A DNA stretch of 64,000 nt. Source: an uncultured SAR86 cluster bacterium (GTDB lineage Bacteria > Pseudomonadota > Gammaproteobacteria > Magnimaribacterales > Magnimaribacteraceae). The position numbers and the translations under genes were made by a program. The notes below the pieces were generated by a model, which worked only from the letters and a program-made list of their open reading frames with translations, did not search any database and was not told the DNA's origin. Shown here piece after piece: positions 16,531 to 25,545 of this stretch. The stretch is from NCBI GenBank assembly GCA_902514295.1, contig CABXQE010000001.1, positions 1 through 64,000 on the forward strand, given 5' to 3'. Numbering within the stretch: the stretch's first letter is position 1; each line of letters begins with the position of its first letter.

Positions 16531-16546
16531 TGGTAAAATTTTACCA
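16531..16546. promoter_or_regulatory. Perfect 16-bp palindrome upstream of gyrA
   Basis: TGGTAAAATTTTACCA is a perfect palindrome without a loop, about 85 bp upstream of the gyrA start and about 50 bp after the pntB stop. It contains TAAAAT, which could be a -10 element on either strand. With no spacer and low G+C it suits a protein-binding site better than a terminator. The rest of 16436-16594 is A/T-rich and shows no gene. Confidence 0.4.
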
Positions 16547-16594
16547 TATTCTGGCTTAAAAAACTGCGTAAAAAATCAATAAAAATAAGGTTAT

Positions 16595-17980
16595 TTAGCC
16601 TTTAAATTCAGATACTAGAGTTGATACAGATTCCTTAGCATCCCCAAACAACATTCTTGTATTGGATTTGAAAAAAAGTGGGTTTTGAATGCCTGCAAAC
16701 CCCGAAGCCATGGAACGTTTTAAAACAAAAACTGTTTTAGAATTGTCGACTTCTATAATAGGCATACCGTAAATAGGACTATCTTCATTCTCTTTTGCGT
16801 CTGGATTAACAACGTCATTCGCTCCTATTACCATACAAACATCAACTGTTTCCATAATCGGATTAACATCTTCTGGCTCAACAAGAACATCATAAGAAAC
16901 GTTCGCTTCGGCCAGTAAAACATTCATGTGACCAGGCATCCTTCCAGCCACTGGGTGAATGGCGTACTTAACTTCAGCTCCATTGGCTTCTAGCAACTCT
17001 CCTAACTCTCTTACGGCATGTTGAGCTTGAGCTACTGCCATTCCATATCCTGGAACAATTAAAACTGATGAAGCTGCTTCTAAAATCAGATAAGCATCTA
17101 GTGCACTGATAGGACTCACTTCACCTTGTTCCTCACTTCCTTCCGAATTTGAATCGGATACAGCTCCAAATCCACTGAACAAAACATTGGCTAAAGACCT
17201 GTTCATGGCCTTACACATAATGTTGGTAAGAATAAGTCCACTTGCTCCTACAAGAGCTCCTGCAACAATCAATACGTTGTTAGTAATAACAAACCCTGCT
17301 GCACAAGCTGCCAATCCTGAAAAGCTATTTAATAAGGCTATAACGACAGGCATGTCAGCTCCTCCAATAGGAATAACAAAAAGGATTCCTAAAACGAAGG
17401 CTAAGCTTATTAATAAAATAAGTGTCTCATTAGGGCTTATCATTCCTTGCACAAAGATCATGTTGACCCCAACAAGCAAGATAGCTAAAAGAAGTAAACC
17501 ATTAACAAATTGCTGACCTTTATAAAGGAAAGGCTTACCAGAGATAACTTCGGAAAGTTTACCGTAAGCAATTAGGCTGCCTGTAAATGTAAGACCTCCA
17601 ATCAATACCGTAAGATAGATGGCCCCCATAAGAGCTGGATTATCTAAAGAACTCACAACGTACTCAGCTGAACCTACTAATAAACTTGCTATCCCACCAA
17701 ATCCGTTAAAGATAGCCACCATTTCTGGCATCGAAGTCATTTGAACTTTCGTTGCAGCAAAATAACCCACTATACTTCCGGCTAGTAAGGCACCAGCTAT
17801 AAATTTATAATCAATAATATTTTGATCCAGTAAAGTAATCACTACGGCTAACAACATACCTGAAGCAGATAACAAATTACCTTGTCTGGCTGTATCAGGG
17901 GAACCAAGCATTTTTAAACCTACTATGAACAAAATAGAGGCAGCTATATAAGTTAGATTTACTAGTATCGAAATATCCAT
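16595..17980 (-). CDS. pntB: NAD(P) transhydrogenase subunit beta
   Basis: A 461-residue membrane subunit of the proton-translocating transhydrogenase, which reduces NADP+ with NADH using the proton gradient. Residues ~1-265 form many transmembrane helices. The C-terminal dIII NADP(H)-binding domain (~290-461) has VPGYGMAVAQAQ (GxGxxxA-type) and HPVAGRMPGHMNVLLAEA, and ends with PLFFKSNTRMLFGDAK. All are PntB signatures. The start overlaps the preceding pntA2 stop by one base. The operon order pntA1-pntA2-pntB matches the split form. Confidence 0.97.
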   Translation of the reverse strand: MDISILVNLTYIAASILFIVGLKMLGSPDTARQGNLLSASGMLLAVVITLLDQNIIDYKFIAGALLAGSIVGYFAATKVQMTSMPEMVAIFNGFGGIASLLVGSAEYVVSSLDNPALMGAIYLTVLIGGLTFTGSLIAYGKLSEVISGKPFLYKGQQFVNGLLLLAILLVGVNMIFVQGMISPNETLILLISLAFVLGILFVIPIGGADMPVVIALLNSFSGLAACAAGFVITNNVLIVAGALVGASGLILTNIMCKAMNRSLANVLFSGFGAVSDSNSEGSEEQGEVSPISALDAYLILEAASSVLIVPGYGMAVAQAQHAVRELGELLEANGAEVKYAIHPVAGRMPGHMNVLLAEANVSYDVLVEPEDVNPIMETVDVCMVIGANDVVNPDAKENEDSPIYGMPIIEVDNSKTVFVLKRSMASGFAGIQNPLFFKSNTRMLFGDAKESVSTLVSEFKG

Positions 17981-18258
17981 TATTTCTTTTTAAACATGCC
18001 AAGCATTCTGTTTGTAACTAGATAACCACCTACAACATTAATAGAAGCAAAAAAAACAGCAGATGTTCCTAAAATAATTGTGATTATTTCTGAAGAACCT
18101 GAAGAAAGGACAGCCCCTACAAGAGTTATACCTGATATTGCATTAGCTCCTGACATAAGTGGAGTATGTAAAGTAGAAGGTACCTTGGTTATTAGCTCAA
18201 CTCCTAAGAAAATTGATAAAACTAAAATAAAGATCAGTAAGATTATTTGGCTTTCCAC
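17980..18258 (-). CDS. pntAB: NAD(P) transhydrogenase subunit alpha, membrane part (PntA2)
   Basis: A 92-residue protein with about three hydrophobic helices and the sequence TPLMSGANAISGITLVGA, characteristic of the membrane part of PntA. In E. coli this is the C-terminus of a single alpha subunit; here it is a separate gene, as in Rhodospirillum rubrum pntAb. It is 2 nt downstream of pntA1 and overlaps pntB by one base, so the three subunits are translated as a coupled set. Confidence 0.95.
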   Translation of the reverse strand: MESQIILLIFILVLSIFLGVELITKVPSTLHTPLMSGANAISGITLVGAVLSSGSSEIITIILGTSAVFFASINVVGGYLVTNRMLGMFKKK

Positions 18259-18260
18259 GA

Positions 18261-19388
18261 TTACATCCTATCCTTAACTAAATCATTAACAATTTTTCCT
18301 TCATGTGTTATCACGCAACCCTTTAAAACATCATCCGTTAGGTCAAAATTAAGAATCTTATTTTCCACGTCCCAATATTCATCAATCATGTTAAATAAAT
18401 TGGCTCCGTAGACTTGAGAAGCGTCTTTTGCAACTTCTCCAGGTAAATTTGACATTCCAATGATAGTAACGCCATTTTCAAAAACATATTCATCAACCTT
18501 TGATCCTTCTACATTTCCTCCTGTGGATACTGCCATATCAACAATCACACTACCCGGCTGCATGGCTTGAACCATTTCGTTAGTAACAATTCTTGGGGCT
18601 GGTCTGCCAAAGACTTGTGCTGTAGTTATTACAACATCTGATTGTGAACAAATCTTTTTCATTCCCTCTTGCTGCATCTTAATTTGCTCTTCAGTAAGCT
18701 CTTTAGCATATCCTTGTTCAGTTTCTTCAGTCTCACCTATATCAATCTTTACGAATTTAGCTCCTAACGACTTAACCTGCTCTTCAACAACGGGTCTTGT
18801 ATCAAAAGCCTCTACTCTTGCGCCAAGTCTTTTGGCAGTTGCAATGGCCTGTAATCCAGCAACGCCTACCCCTATTACAAAAACTCTTGAAGGAGAAATT
18901 GTTCCTGCAGCGGTCATCATCATGGGAAAGGATTTATTGATAGTTCGAGAAGCTTCTACGACTGCGGCATATCCAGCTAAATTTGCTTGAGAGCTCAGAG
19001 CATCCATCTTTTGAGCTCTAGTTATTCTTGGAACTAATTCCATGCTGATAGCACTTACTTCTTGGTTTGCAAATTCCTTTACCAAATCTGCCTCATTAAA
19101 AGGATCTAAGAAACTTATATGAATACTATCCTTTTTTAACTTAGCGATATCTTCTTTTTCAGGCTTATTTATTCTGCAAACTATGTCAGCAGAATTGAAG
19201 GCAGTGTCTCTAGAATCTGATGTTTTTGCCCCTACTTCAGAATAAAGGTCATCATCAATAAAAATAGAAGATCCCAACCCTTCTTCGATAATAACCTCTA
19301 AACCTAAATCGACAAACTTCTTTGCCACTTCAGGTAAAATGGTAGCGCGGATTTCTTGATCCTCTTCTTTAGGAAAGAATATTTGCAT
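18261..19388 (-). CDS. pntAA: NAD(P) transhydrogenase subunit alpha, NAD-binding part (PntA1)
   Basis: A 375-residue soluble dI domain related to alanine dehydrogenase. It has ISMELVPRITRAQKMDALSSQ (the RxxRAQ-type segment), the Rossmann motif VFVIGVGVAGLQAIATAKRLGA (~170) and VIVDMAVSTGGNVEGS. It binds NADH and passes hydride to the PntB dIII domain. It ends before the membrane part, which follows as a separate gene. The upstream gap to divergent ubiG is only 58 bp, so both promoters must lie there. Confidence 0.96.
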   Translation of the reverse strand: MQIFFPKEEDQEIRATILPEVAKKFVDLGLEVIIEEGLGSSIFIDDDLYSEVGAKTSDSRDTAFNSADIVCRINKPEKEDIAKLKKDSIHISFLDPFNEADLVKEFANQEVSAISMELVPRITRAQKMDALSSQANLAGYAAVVEASRTINKSFPMMMTAAGTISPSRVFVIGVGVAGLQAIATAKRLGARVEAFDTRPVVEEQVKSLGAKFVKIDIGETEETEQGYAKELTEEQIKMQQEGMKKICSQSDVVITTAQVFGRPAPRIVTNEMVQAMQPGSVIVDMAVSTGGNVEGSKVDEYVFENGVTIIGMSNLPGEVAKDASQVYGANLFNMIDEYWDVENKILNFDLTDDVLKGCVITHEGKIVNDLVKDRM

Positions 19389-19446
19389 TATTAAGTTTTA
19401 TTTGGGACTCTGAGCTACCAAACAATTGTAATGAAAAACGCTAACA

Positions 19447-20151
19447 ATGGACATAAAAAATTTAGACCCTGAAGAGGTTAAAAAATTTAACGATATTGCT
19501 GAAAAGTGGTGGGACCTTGAGGGTGAATTCAAACCGCTCCATCAGATTAACCCATTAAGATTGAATTTCATTAAAGAGAGAACAAGTCTTAAAGGAAAAA
19601 AGGTTTTAGATATTGGTTGTGGAGGTGGACTATTAACGGAAGCACTGAGTGAAGCAGGAGCAGAAGTTATAGGAATAGATGCCTCACCTCAAACCATAGG
19701 TGTTGCAAAATCTCATGCCAATTCAGTAAATAGCAAAGCAACTTATTTAGAATCTACAGTGGAAGATTTTATATCGAAGAATCAGAATAATTCTTTTGAT
19801 GTAATTACTTGTTTAGAAATGCTCGAACACGTCCCCGCTCCCGATAAAATAATTGAAAGTTGTTGTGTTTTATTAAAAGATAAAGGCGATATCTTTTTAT
19901 CAACAATAAATAGAAACCCAAGATCTTATTTATTCGCGGTAATAGGTGCAGAATACATATTAAACTTATTGCCAAAAGGCACTCACGAATATTCAAAATT
20001 TATCAAACCTTCAGAGCTAGCTGGTTGGATCAGAAATTCTGGACTAAACCTTAAAGAAACCATTGGTTTAAGCTACAACCCAATAACTGACCATTACTGG
20101 CTTGGAAAAGATATACAAGTTAATTACATGGTTCACGTAACCAAAGAGTAA
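19447..20151 (+). CDS. ubiG: Ubiquinone biosynthesis O-methyltransferase
   Basis: UbiG methylates both hydroxyl groups during ubiquinone synthesis. The 234-residue SAM methyltransferase starts with the family pattern EEVKKFNDIAEKWWDLEGEFKPLH. It has motif I VLDIGCGGGLLTEALSEAGA (~53-72) and later CLEMLEHVPAP and STINRNPRSYLFAV. The next gene starts 3 nt after its stop. ubiG-mupP/gph-yciK is conserved in pseudomonads. Confidence 0.97.
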   Translation: MDIKNLDPEEVKKFNDIAEKWWDLEGEFKPLHQINPLRLNFIKERTSLKGKKVLDIGCGGGLLTEALSEAGAEVIGIDASPQTIGVAKSHANSVNSKATYLESTVEDFISKNQNNSFDVITCLEMLEHVPAPDKIIESCCVLLKDKGDIFLSTINRNPRSYLFAVIGAEYILNLLPKGTHEYSKFIKPSELAGWIRNSGLNLKETIGLSYNPITDHYWLGKDIQVNYMVHVTKE

Positions 20152-20153
20152 GA

Positions 20154-20816
20154 GTGGAAGAAATTCAACTATACGCTTTCGATTTAGATGGAACTCTGTT
20201 AGACACCGCGCCAGATTTCTTTTATGCAGTTAATAAGCTAAGGGAAGGGAATGGATTGGAATCTGGAGATTTCTCGGAAGTAAGATCAAGAGTTTCAGAA
20301 GGTGCGGCTAGCCTTGCTCGTTATTCCTTAAACTGGGACGAAAATCAAAAGGAAGAAATAGAGAAGTCTAGACTTGAATTACTAGAAATCTATGAAAAGT
20401 GTTGCTTGGGTGCAAAACTATTTGATGGAATGAATGAAGTGTTAATTAACCTTAAAGAAAAAAATAAAAATTGGGGAATCGTAACTAACAAACCCAGAAA
20501 GTTTGCTGAGCAAATCGTGAATGAAAAATTTTCTCGTATTAATCCTGATTTCTTAATTTGTCCAGATGATGTTGGGGAAAGGAAACCTAGCCCTAAAGGT
20601 TTAGAATTGGCATGTGAATTAACCAATGTATCATCAAAAAACTCCATTTACGTAGGTGATCATCTAATTGATATAATTTCAGGTAAATCTGCGAAAATGA
20701 AAACAGTAGCAGCTGCCTATGGATATATACCGGAAGGCGACACTGTTTCAAGCTGGGGTGCAGATTTCGTTATTAATCATCCTCTAGAAATGAAAAAGAT
20801 TATAGAGAGTCATTAA
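20154..20816 (+). CDS. HAD-family phosphatase, MupP or phosphoglycolate phosphatase type
   Basis: A 220-residue HAD hydrolase. Motif I is FDLDGTLLDTAPDF (residues ~8-21), motif II GIVTNKPR, motif III lysine in ERKPSPKGL and motif IV VGDHLIDI. These fit both phosphoglycolate phosphatase and MupP, the MurNAc 6-phosphate phosphatase of the MurU cell-wall recycling route. The position between ubiG and a YciK-type SDR equals that of MupP in Pseudomonas, which favours MupP. The start is GTG, 3 nt after ubiG, and the stop is 2 nt before the SDR gene. Confidence 0.88.
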   Translation: MEEIQLYAFDLDGTLLDTAPDFFYAVNKLREGNGLESGDFSEVRSRVSEGAASLARYSLNWDENQKEEIEKSRLELLEIYEKCCLGAKLFDGMNEVLINLKEKNKNWGIVTNKPRKFAEQIVNEKFSRINPDFLICPDDVGERKPSPKGLELACELTNVSSKNSIYVGDHLIDIISGKSAKMKTVAAAYGYIPEGDTVSSWGADFVINHPLEMKKIIESH

Positions 20817-20818
20817 TC

Positions 20819-21559
20819 ATGGTTGATTTCAAACCTTCTAAAGATTGCCTGAAAGATAAAACAATTCTCATTACTGGAACGGGTTCAGGAATAGGAAGAG
20901 CTGCAGCAAAAACATTATCCCAATTTGGCGCGCAGCTGATACTCCTAAGTAAAGATACAGGGAGACTTGAAAGTCTTTACGAAGAGATTGTCGAACAAGG
21001 CTTCAAAGAGCCTTTGATTCATCCTATGGATTTTGAAAGTGCTGAAGAAGAGGAATATCTAAAAGTGAAGGAGGCCATTCAAGATAAGTTTGATAAATTA
21101 GATGGCCTCATAAACAACGCAGGAGTTTTAGGTGAAAAAAAACTTCTTGGTCAATACCAATATTCTATTTGGAAAAAAGTACTGAACGTGAATCTAGATT
21201 CCGCTTTTCTTCTTACGAAAACCTTATTGCCTTTGTTAAATCATTCTAAGCTAAGTTCAGTGTTATTTACTTCTTCGGGCGTAGGAAAAAAAGGAAGAGC
21301 TTATTGGGGCGCATATGCAATAAGTAAATTTGCTACTGAAGGAATGATGGAGGTTTTTGCAGATGAATTAGAAAACACCACAAAAATAAGGGTTAATTGT
21401 ATTAATCCTGGGGCAGTAAGAACCAAAATGAGAGAGGAAGCCTACCCAGCTGAAGACCCTGAAACAAACCCTCTACCAAAAGAAATAATGAACTTGTATG
21501 TTTATCTTATGTGCGATGTCAGTGAAGAAATAAATGGGCAATCTATAAATGCTCAATAA
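20819..21559 (+). CDS. YciK-type short-chain dehydrogenase
   Basis: A 246-residue classical SDR. The cofactor motif is TGTGSGIG (residues ~20-27), then NNAG (~99) and the active site with Ser in FTSSGVGKKG and YWGAYAISK (Tyr/Lys), followed by INPGAVRTKM. Sequence style and synteny match YciK, whose substrate is unknown. It is co-transcribed with ubiG and the HAD phosphatase. The last 17 bases overlap the convergent rluB gene. Confidence 0.9.
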   Translation: MVDFKPSKDCLKDKTILITGTGSGIGRAAAKTLSQFGAQLILLSKDTGRLESLYEEIVEQGFKEPLIHPMDFESAEEEEYLKVKEAIQDKFDKLDGLINNAGVLGEKKLLGQYQYSIWKKVLNVNLDSAFLLTKTLLPLLNHSKLSSVLFTSSGVGKKGRAYWGAYAISKFATEGMMEVFADELENTTKIRVNCINPGAVRTKMREEAYPAEDPETNPLPKEIMNLYVYLMCDVSEEINGQSINAQ

Positions 21560-22268
21560 CTTTCACTTCACTTTTTGATAATTCTTTATAAGAACCCTGC
21601 TTTAAATTTGCTGGAAGAAATAAATCCCCGTACCTGACTCTCTTTAGTCTTGATACTTGTAAATCCTGACTTTCCCACAACCTTCTAACTTCTCTCGTCC
21701 TTCCTTCCATAATGACCATTGCAAACCATTGATTGGTTTTTCCTTTTTTGCCTTCTTGCACATCAGTAAATCGCGCTAGTCCATCTTCAAGTTTCACTCC
21801 ATCCACTAGTTTTTGCACAACCCTCTTAGTAACTAAACCATGTATTCTCGCTACGTATTCTCGCTCAATCAATGAAGAAGGATGCATGAGTTTATTGGCC
21901 AATTCTCCCTTGTTAGTGAACAATATTAGTCCTGAGGTATTTATATCTAACCTTCCTACAGAAACCCACCTTCCAGAATTCAGTCTAGGTAAATTATCGA
22001 AGACAGTGGGTCTGTTTTCAGGGTCATTTCTGGTCGAAATCTCTCCAACCTTTTTGTTATACATTAAAATTCTAGTGTCTTTATGACCCTTGCGACTGAG
22101 AACAATATTTTTCCCTTCAATTTTAAAGGAATCTTTTTCAGATACGAGCTGACCTATCGTTGCAATCTTTCCATTAACTTCGACTTTATTCTGTCTGATT
22201 AACTGCTCTATTCCTCTTCTAGAACCGTGGCCATGGTCAGCAAGGACCTTGTGAATCCTCTGTTTCAC
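21543..22268 (-). CDS. rluB: 23S rRNA pseudouridine 2605 synthase (RluB-type)
   Basis: A 241-residue pseudouridine synthase. The N-terminal S4 RNA-binding domain (residues ~1-60, RIHKVLADHGHGSRRGIEQLI) precedes the catalytic domain with GRLDINTSGLILFTNKGEL, whose Asp is the nucleophile, and EGRTREVRRLWES. Synteny with scpB upstream supports RluB over RsuA or RluE. It lies 7 nt downstream of scpB and overlaps the convergent SDR by 17 nt. Confidence 0.93.
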   Translation of the reverse strand: MKQRIHKVLADHGHGSRRGIEQLIRQNKVEVNGKIATIGQLVSEKDSFKIEGKNIVLSRKGHKDTRILMYNKKVGEISTRNDPENRPTVFDNLPRLNSGRWVSVGRLDINTSGLILFTNKGELANKLMHPSSLIEREYVARIHGLVTKRVVQKLVDGVKLEDGLARFTDVQEGKKGKTNQWFAMVIMEGRTREVRRLWESQDLQVSRLKRVRYGDLFLPANLKQGSYKELSKSEVKVIEHL

Positions 22269-22275
22269 TGTTCCT

Positions 22276-22872
22276 TTAACTTAATGATTGAGGGACTTGA
22301 TCTTCTTCGCGTTGATCAGCTTCTTCAATAGGAAGTTCTAGATCTAAAGATTTCAAGTCAGGCAATTCAGGTAGTTCTGGAAGTTCTCTTAGGTGCTGTA
22401 GTCCAAAATAATCCAGAAATTCTTTTGTGGTTGCGTATAAAGACGGCCTACCAGGTACGTCTCTTTGACCCACAATCTTAACCCAGCCTCTTTCCATAAG
22501 ACCTCTCATTAATTGGGTTCCAACCGTAACTCCTCTGACCTCTTCAATTTCACCTCTAGTAATTGGTTGCTTATACGCAATTAAAGATAAAGTTTCCAAA
22601 GTTGCCTTTGAGAATCTCTGAGGCCTTTCTTCCCACAACTTTGCAACATAGCTAGAAAGGTCCTGTTTCACTTGCAATCTAAACCCGCTTGAAACTTTTT
22701 TTAATTCTATACCGCGATTTAGGCAATTTTCTTCTATTTTATTTAATGAATTTCTAATCTCTTCTCTAGAAGGTGGATTTTCAACGAATACTTTTTCTAT
22801 CTCTTCAATGCTTACAGGTCTTGAAGCTGATAACAGCAAAGCTTCTATGATTTCATTTAATTGATGTTCCAT
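22276..22872 (-). CDS. scpB: Segregation and condensation protein B
   Basis: ScpB is a double winged-helix kite subunit of the SMC-ScpAB condensin complex. The 198-residue protein has LNEIIEALLLSASRPVS, the hallmark FSKATLETLSLIAYKQPITRGEIEEVRGV and GRPSLYATTKEFLDYFGL. The C-terminus carries a run of Leu-Pro-Glu repeats (ELPELPELPDL) of unknown meaning. The gene follows scpA directly and precedes rluB, a typical order. Confidence 0.96.
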   Translation of the reverse strand: MEHQLNEIIEALLLSASRPVSIEEIEKVFVENPPSREEIRNSLNKIEENCLNRGIELKKVSSGFRLQVKQDLSSYVAKLWEERPQRFSKATLETLSLIAYKQPITRGEIEEVRGVTVGTQLMRGLMERGWVKIVGQRDVPGRPSLYATTKEFLDYFGLQHLRELPELPELPDLKSLDLELPIEEADQREEDQVPQSLS

Positions 22873-23712
22873 TTAATGTACCTCTTCAATTCCTTTAATG
22901 TGGATAGGACCAAATTCTTCTGATTGAACAATTTCTATCAGAGAATCTTTTAGTAATTCCAAAATTGCTAGGAAAGTAACAACAACTCCTATCTTACCTT
23001 CTTTTGAATTAAATAATGAAGTGAATTCTATAAAAGACTCAGTTCTCATCCTTTCTAGAATTTGACTCATCCTTTCCCTTGTAGAAAGCTCTTCAAAATT
23101 AATCAAATGAGCCTGGGATTGCTCTACTCTCCTCATGACTTCAGACAAAGCGAAAGCTAAATCCTCTAATGGAACATCAGTTAAAGGTGTTTCAACTGCA
23201 AATTCTGGTAATTTTGCTTGCGCAGCGAAAATATCTCTATCTATTCTTGGGATTTGATCAATTCTTTCTGCAGCCTCTTTAAAACGTTCGTATTCTTGAA
23301 GTCTTTTAATGAGCTCTGCCCTAGGATCTTCTTCTTCAGGCTGCTCTTCAGGTCTAGGTAATAGCATTCTTGACTTCAATTCTGCTAAATACGCCGCCAT
23401 CACCAGGTAATCTCCAGCAAGCTCTACCTGCAACGCATCCATTAAATCAATATAAGCAGTGTACTGTTCAGTTATTTTGGCAACGTTTATGTCTAATATA
23501 TCTAGGTTTTGCTTTCTAATTAAATATAGAAGGAAATCTAAAGGGCCAGCAAAACTATCTAGAAGAACTTCTAAGGCATTGGGTGGAACGTATAAATCTT
23601 CCGGTAGAGTGGTTTCTCTGCCTTGTACCGTCGCTAAGACCATTTCCTCTTGTCGAGGATGATTGTTTTCTTCCTCCTTGATAGAAGGATTTACGGCTTT
23701 TAAATCAACCAT
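22873..23712 (-). CDS. scpA: Segregation and condensation protein A
   Basis: ScpA is the kleisin of the SMC condensin and bridges the SMC heads for chromosome organisation. The 279-residue protein has the typical N-terminal FAGPLDFLLYLIRKQNLDILDI and EYLVMAAYLAELKSRMLLP-type helices (~85-115), and a C-terminal winged-helix with VVVTFLAILELLKDSLIEI. The first ~45 residues are a polar extension. scpA and scpB are immediately adjacent, so expression is coupled. The SMC gene itself is not in the window. Confidence 0.96.
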   Translation of the reverse strand: MVDLKAVNPSIKEEENNHPRQEEMVLATVQGRETTLPEDLYVPPNALEVLLDSFAGPLDFLLYLIRKQNLDILDINVAKITEQYTAYIDLMDALQVELAGDYLVMAAYLAELKSRMLLPRPEEQPEEEDPRAELIKRLQEYERFKEAAERIDQIPRIDRDIFAAQAKLPEFAVETPLTDVPLEDLAFALSEVMRRVEQSQAHLINFEELSTRERMSQILERMRTESFIEFTSLFNSKEGKIGVVVTFLAILELLKDSLIEIVQSEEFGPIHIKGIEEVH

Positions 23713-23776
23713 TTATCCAATACATGTGTATTGATTTTGCATTATAGCCACTTAACTTTGTTTGAGGAAATAGAGT

Positions 23777-25408
23777 TTATTTAAAAAACTTGTTAGTTAT
23801 AGGGTATCTTCTGTCTTTTCCAAAGCCTCTAGGTGTTATTTTTACCCCTAATGGTGCTTGACGTCTCTTATATTCACTGAAATCTATTAACTTAATTACC
23901 CTTTCAACGGTCTGTTCATTAAATCCTTGCTCAATTATTGTCTCTTTACTCTCATCTTGCTCAACGTACATTTCTATGATCCTATCCAAAACGTCATAAT
24001 CCGGTAGACTATCGCTATCTTTTTGGTCTTCAGACAACTCTGCCGTTGGAGGTCTATCTATAATTCTTTGAGGAATGGCCTTTGAAAGGGTATTACGGTA
24101 GTCAGCTAGCCTGTATACCAAGGTCTTAGGTACATCTTTCAAAACAGCAAAACCTCCAGCTGTATCGCCATATAAAGTGGAATAACCCACTGCAGTTTCA
24201 CTTTTATTACCTGTTGTTAAAACTAAATCACCAGACTTGTTTGATAAACCCATTAACAAAACTCCTCTGCACCTTGACTGAAGGTTTTCTTCAGTAATAT
24301 CGGGCTCTTTATTAGTGAACTCTTCTTCTAGAGTGCTATAAAAAGAATTATAAATATCTTTAATAGGTAAAACATGATGTTCAATCTTAAGATTTTTAGC
24401 TAACTCTTCTGCATCATGAACGCTTATATCTGAAGTAAACTTAAATGGCATCATATAAGTCTTTACCTTATTTGGACCTATGGCATCCGCAGCTATTGTA
24501 GCAGTCAAAGCTGAATCAATTCCTCCAGAAGACCCAATTAAAACACCAGGAAAACCATTCTTCTCAATATAATCTTTGGCTCCTAGAACTAAAGCGTTAT
24601 AAACATCTTCCAACTCGTTTTCTTCCTGGAGCTTATCTGAATCTAGAATATCCAAACCACTTTCACCTGATTTCTTAAACTTCACAATTCTGCTTTCACT
24701 TTCAAATTTTTTAAGCTGTACTGCTTGTTGGCCATTTTTATCCATTATCATTGAAGTCCCATCAAAAACTAATTCGTCCTGCCCTCCCACTTGATTTATA
24801 TAAACAATCGGAAGCTTATATTTCTGGCTATGGCTAGAAATCATTTCTTTCCTTTCATTTAATTTATTTAAATGGAAAGGAGAAGCATTCAAATTAAGGA
24901 TTAAATCAGCACCTCTTCTAGACGCTTGCCTAACCGCTTTGGTATGCCAAATATCTTCACAAACCGTTAACGCAAGCTTATGATCTCCTATCTCAAATAT
25001 TCCTGGGCCCTTGCCAGGACTGAAATATCTTTTTTCGTCAAAAACTTCGTAATTAGGTAATTCTTGCTTGTGATATTCGAGCACAACTTCATTGTTGTAT
25101 AGAACTCCAGCAGAGTTGTAGATATTTTGCCCAATCTTCTTGGGGTAACCCATAACTATATGAGTCTCCGGTGAAATCTTTGATAATTCTACTAAAGCTG
25201 TTTCAACAGCGGCCAGAAGGTCATCTCTAAGTATTAAATCTTCTGGAGGGTATCCAGTAATAAACATTTCTGTGAAAAGAATTACGTCTACTTTGTCTTC
25301 AGACAAGATCTTCTCGATGGCTTTCTTAGCAAGATTTAGATTGCCTTTTATATCACCAACAATTGGATTTTCTTGCACTATTCCTAAAGATAAATGCGAT
25401 GAATTCAT
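23777..25408 (-). CDS. nadE: Glutamine-dependent NAD+ synthetase
   Basis: A 543-residue two-domain enzyme that amidates nicotinate adenine dinucleotide to NAD+. Residues ~1-260 are a nitrilase-type glutaminase with Glu in FTEMFITGYPPED and Cys in LTVCEDIWH. Residues ~270-543 are the synthetase with the ATP pyrophosphatase P-loop IGSSGGIDSAL and GNKSETAVGYSTLYGD. The fused amidase means glutamine can serve as nitrogen donor. It is alone on this strand, with 64 nt between its stop-proximal end and scpA upstream. Confidence 0.96.
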   Translation of the reverse strand: MNSSHLSLGIVQENPIVGDIKGNLNLAKKAIEKILSEDKVDVILFTEMFITGYPPEDLILRDDLLAAVETALVELSKISPETHIVMGYPKKIGQNIYNSAGVLYNNEVVLEYHKQELPNYEVFDEKRYFSPGKGPGIFEIGDHKLALTVCEDIWHTKAVRQASRRGADLILNLNASPFHLNKLNERKEMISSHSQKYKLPIVYINQVGGQDELVFDGTSMIMDKNGQQAVQLKKFESESRIVKFKKSGESGLDILDSDKLQEENELEDVYNALVLGAKDYIEKNGFPGVLIGSSGGIDSALTATIAADAIGPNKVKTYMMPFKFTSDISVHDAEELAKNLKIEHHVLPIKDIYNSFYSTLEEEFTNKEPDITEENLQSRCRGVLLMGLSNKSGDLVLTTGNKSETAVGYSTLYGDTAGGFAVLKDVPKTLVYRLADYRNTLSKAIPQRIIDRPPTAELSEDQKDSDSLPDYDVLDRIIEMYVEQDESKETIIEQGFNEQTVERVIKLIDFSEYKRRQAPLGVKITPRGFGKDRRYPITNKFFK

Positions 25409-25545
25409 TGAATTTTATTAAATTTTAAAGATTTTTAAATTTGTATATAACTAATATAGCTTATTGGCATTAATATTTATATTAAGGCTCAAATTTTAAT
25501 CTATTCATAATATATGTAGAATGCACGTCCAATTTTAATTTAGTT
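25409..25545. promoter_or_regulatory. Divergent promoter region of nadE and the DAHP synthase gene
   Basis: 137 bp of A/T-rich sequence between two divergent starts must hold both promoters. It contains an inverted repeat TTAATATTTATATTAA at 25470-25485 and several -10-like hexamers (for example TAGAAT near 25518 on the plus strand). No convincing -35 partners or coding sequence were found. Confidence 0.35.

Noticed and set aside
22330-22385. Leu-Pro-Glu repeat in scpB as a tandem DNA repeat or frameshift
   Set aside because: It is a short in-frame low-complexity tail of scpB and continues into a clean stop.
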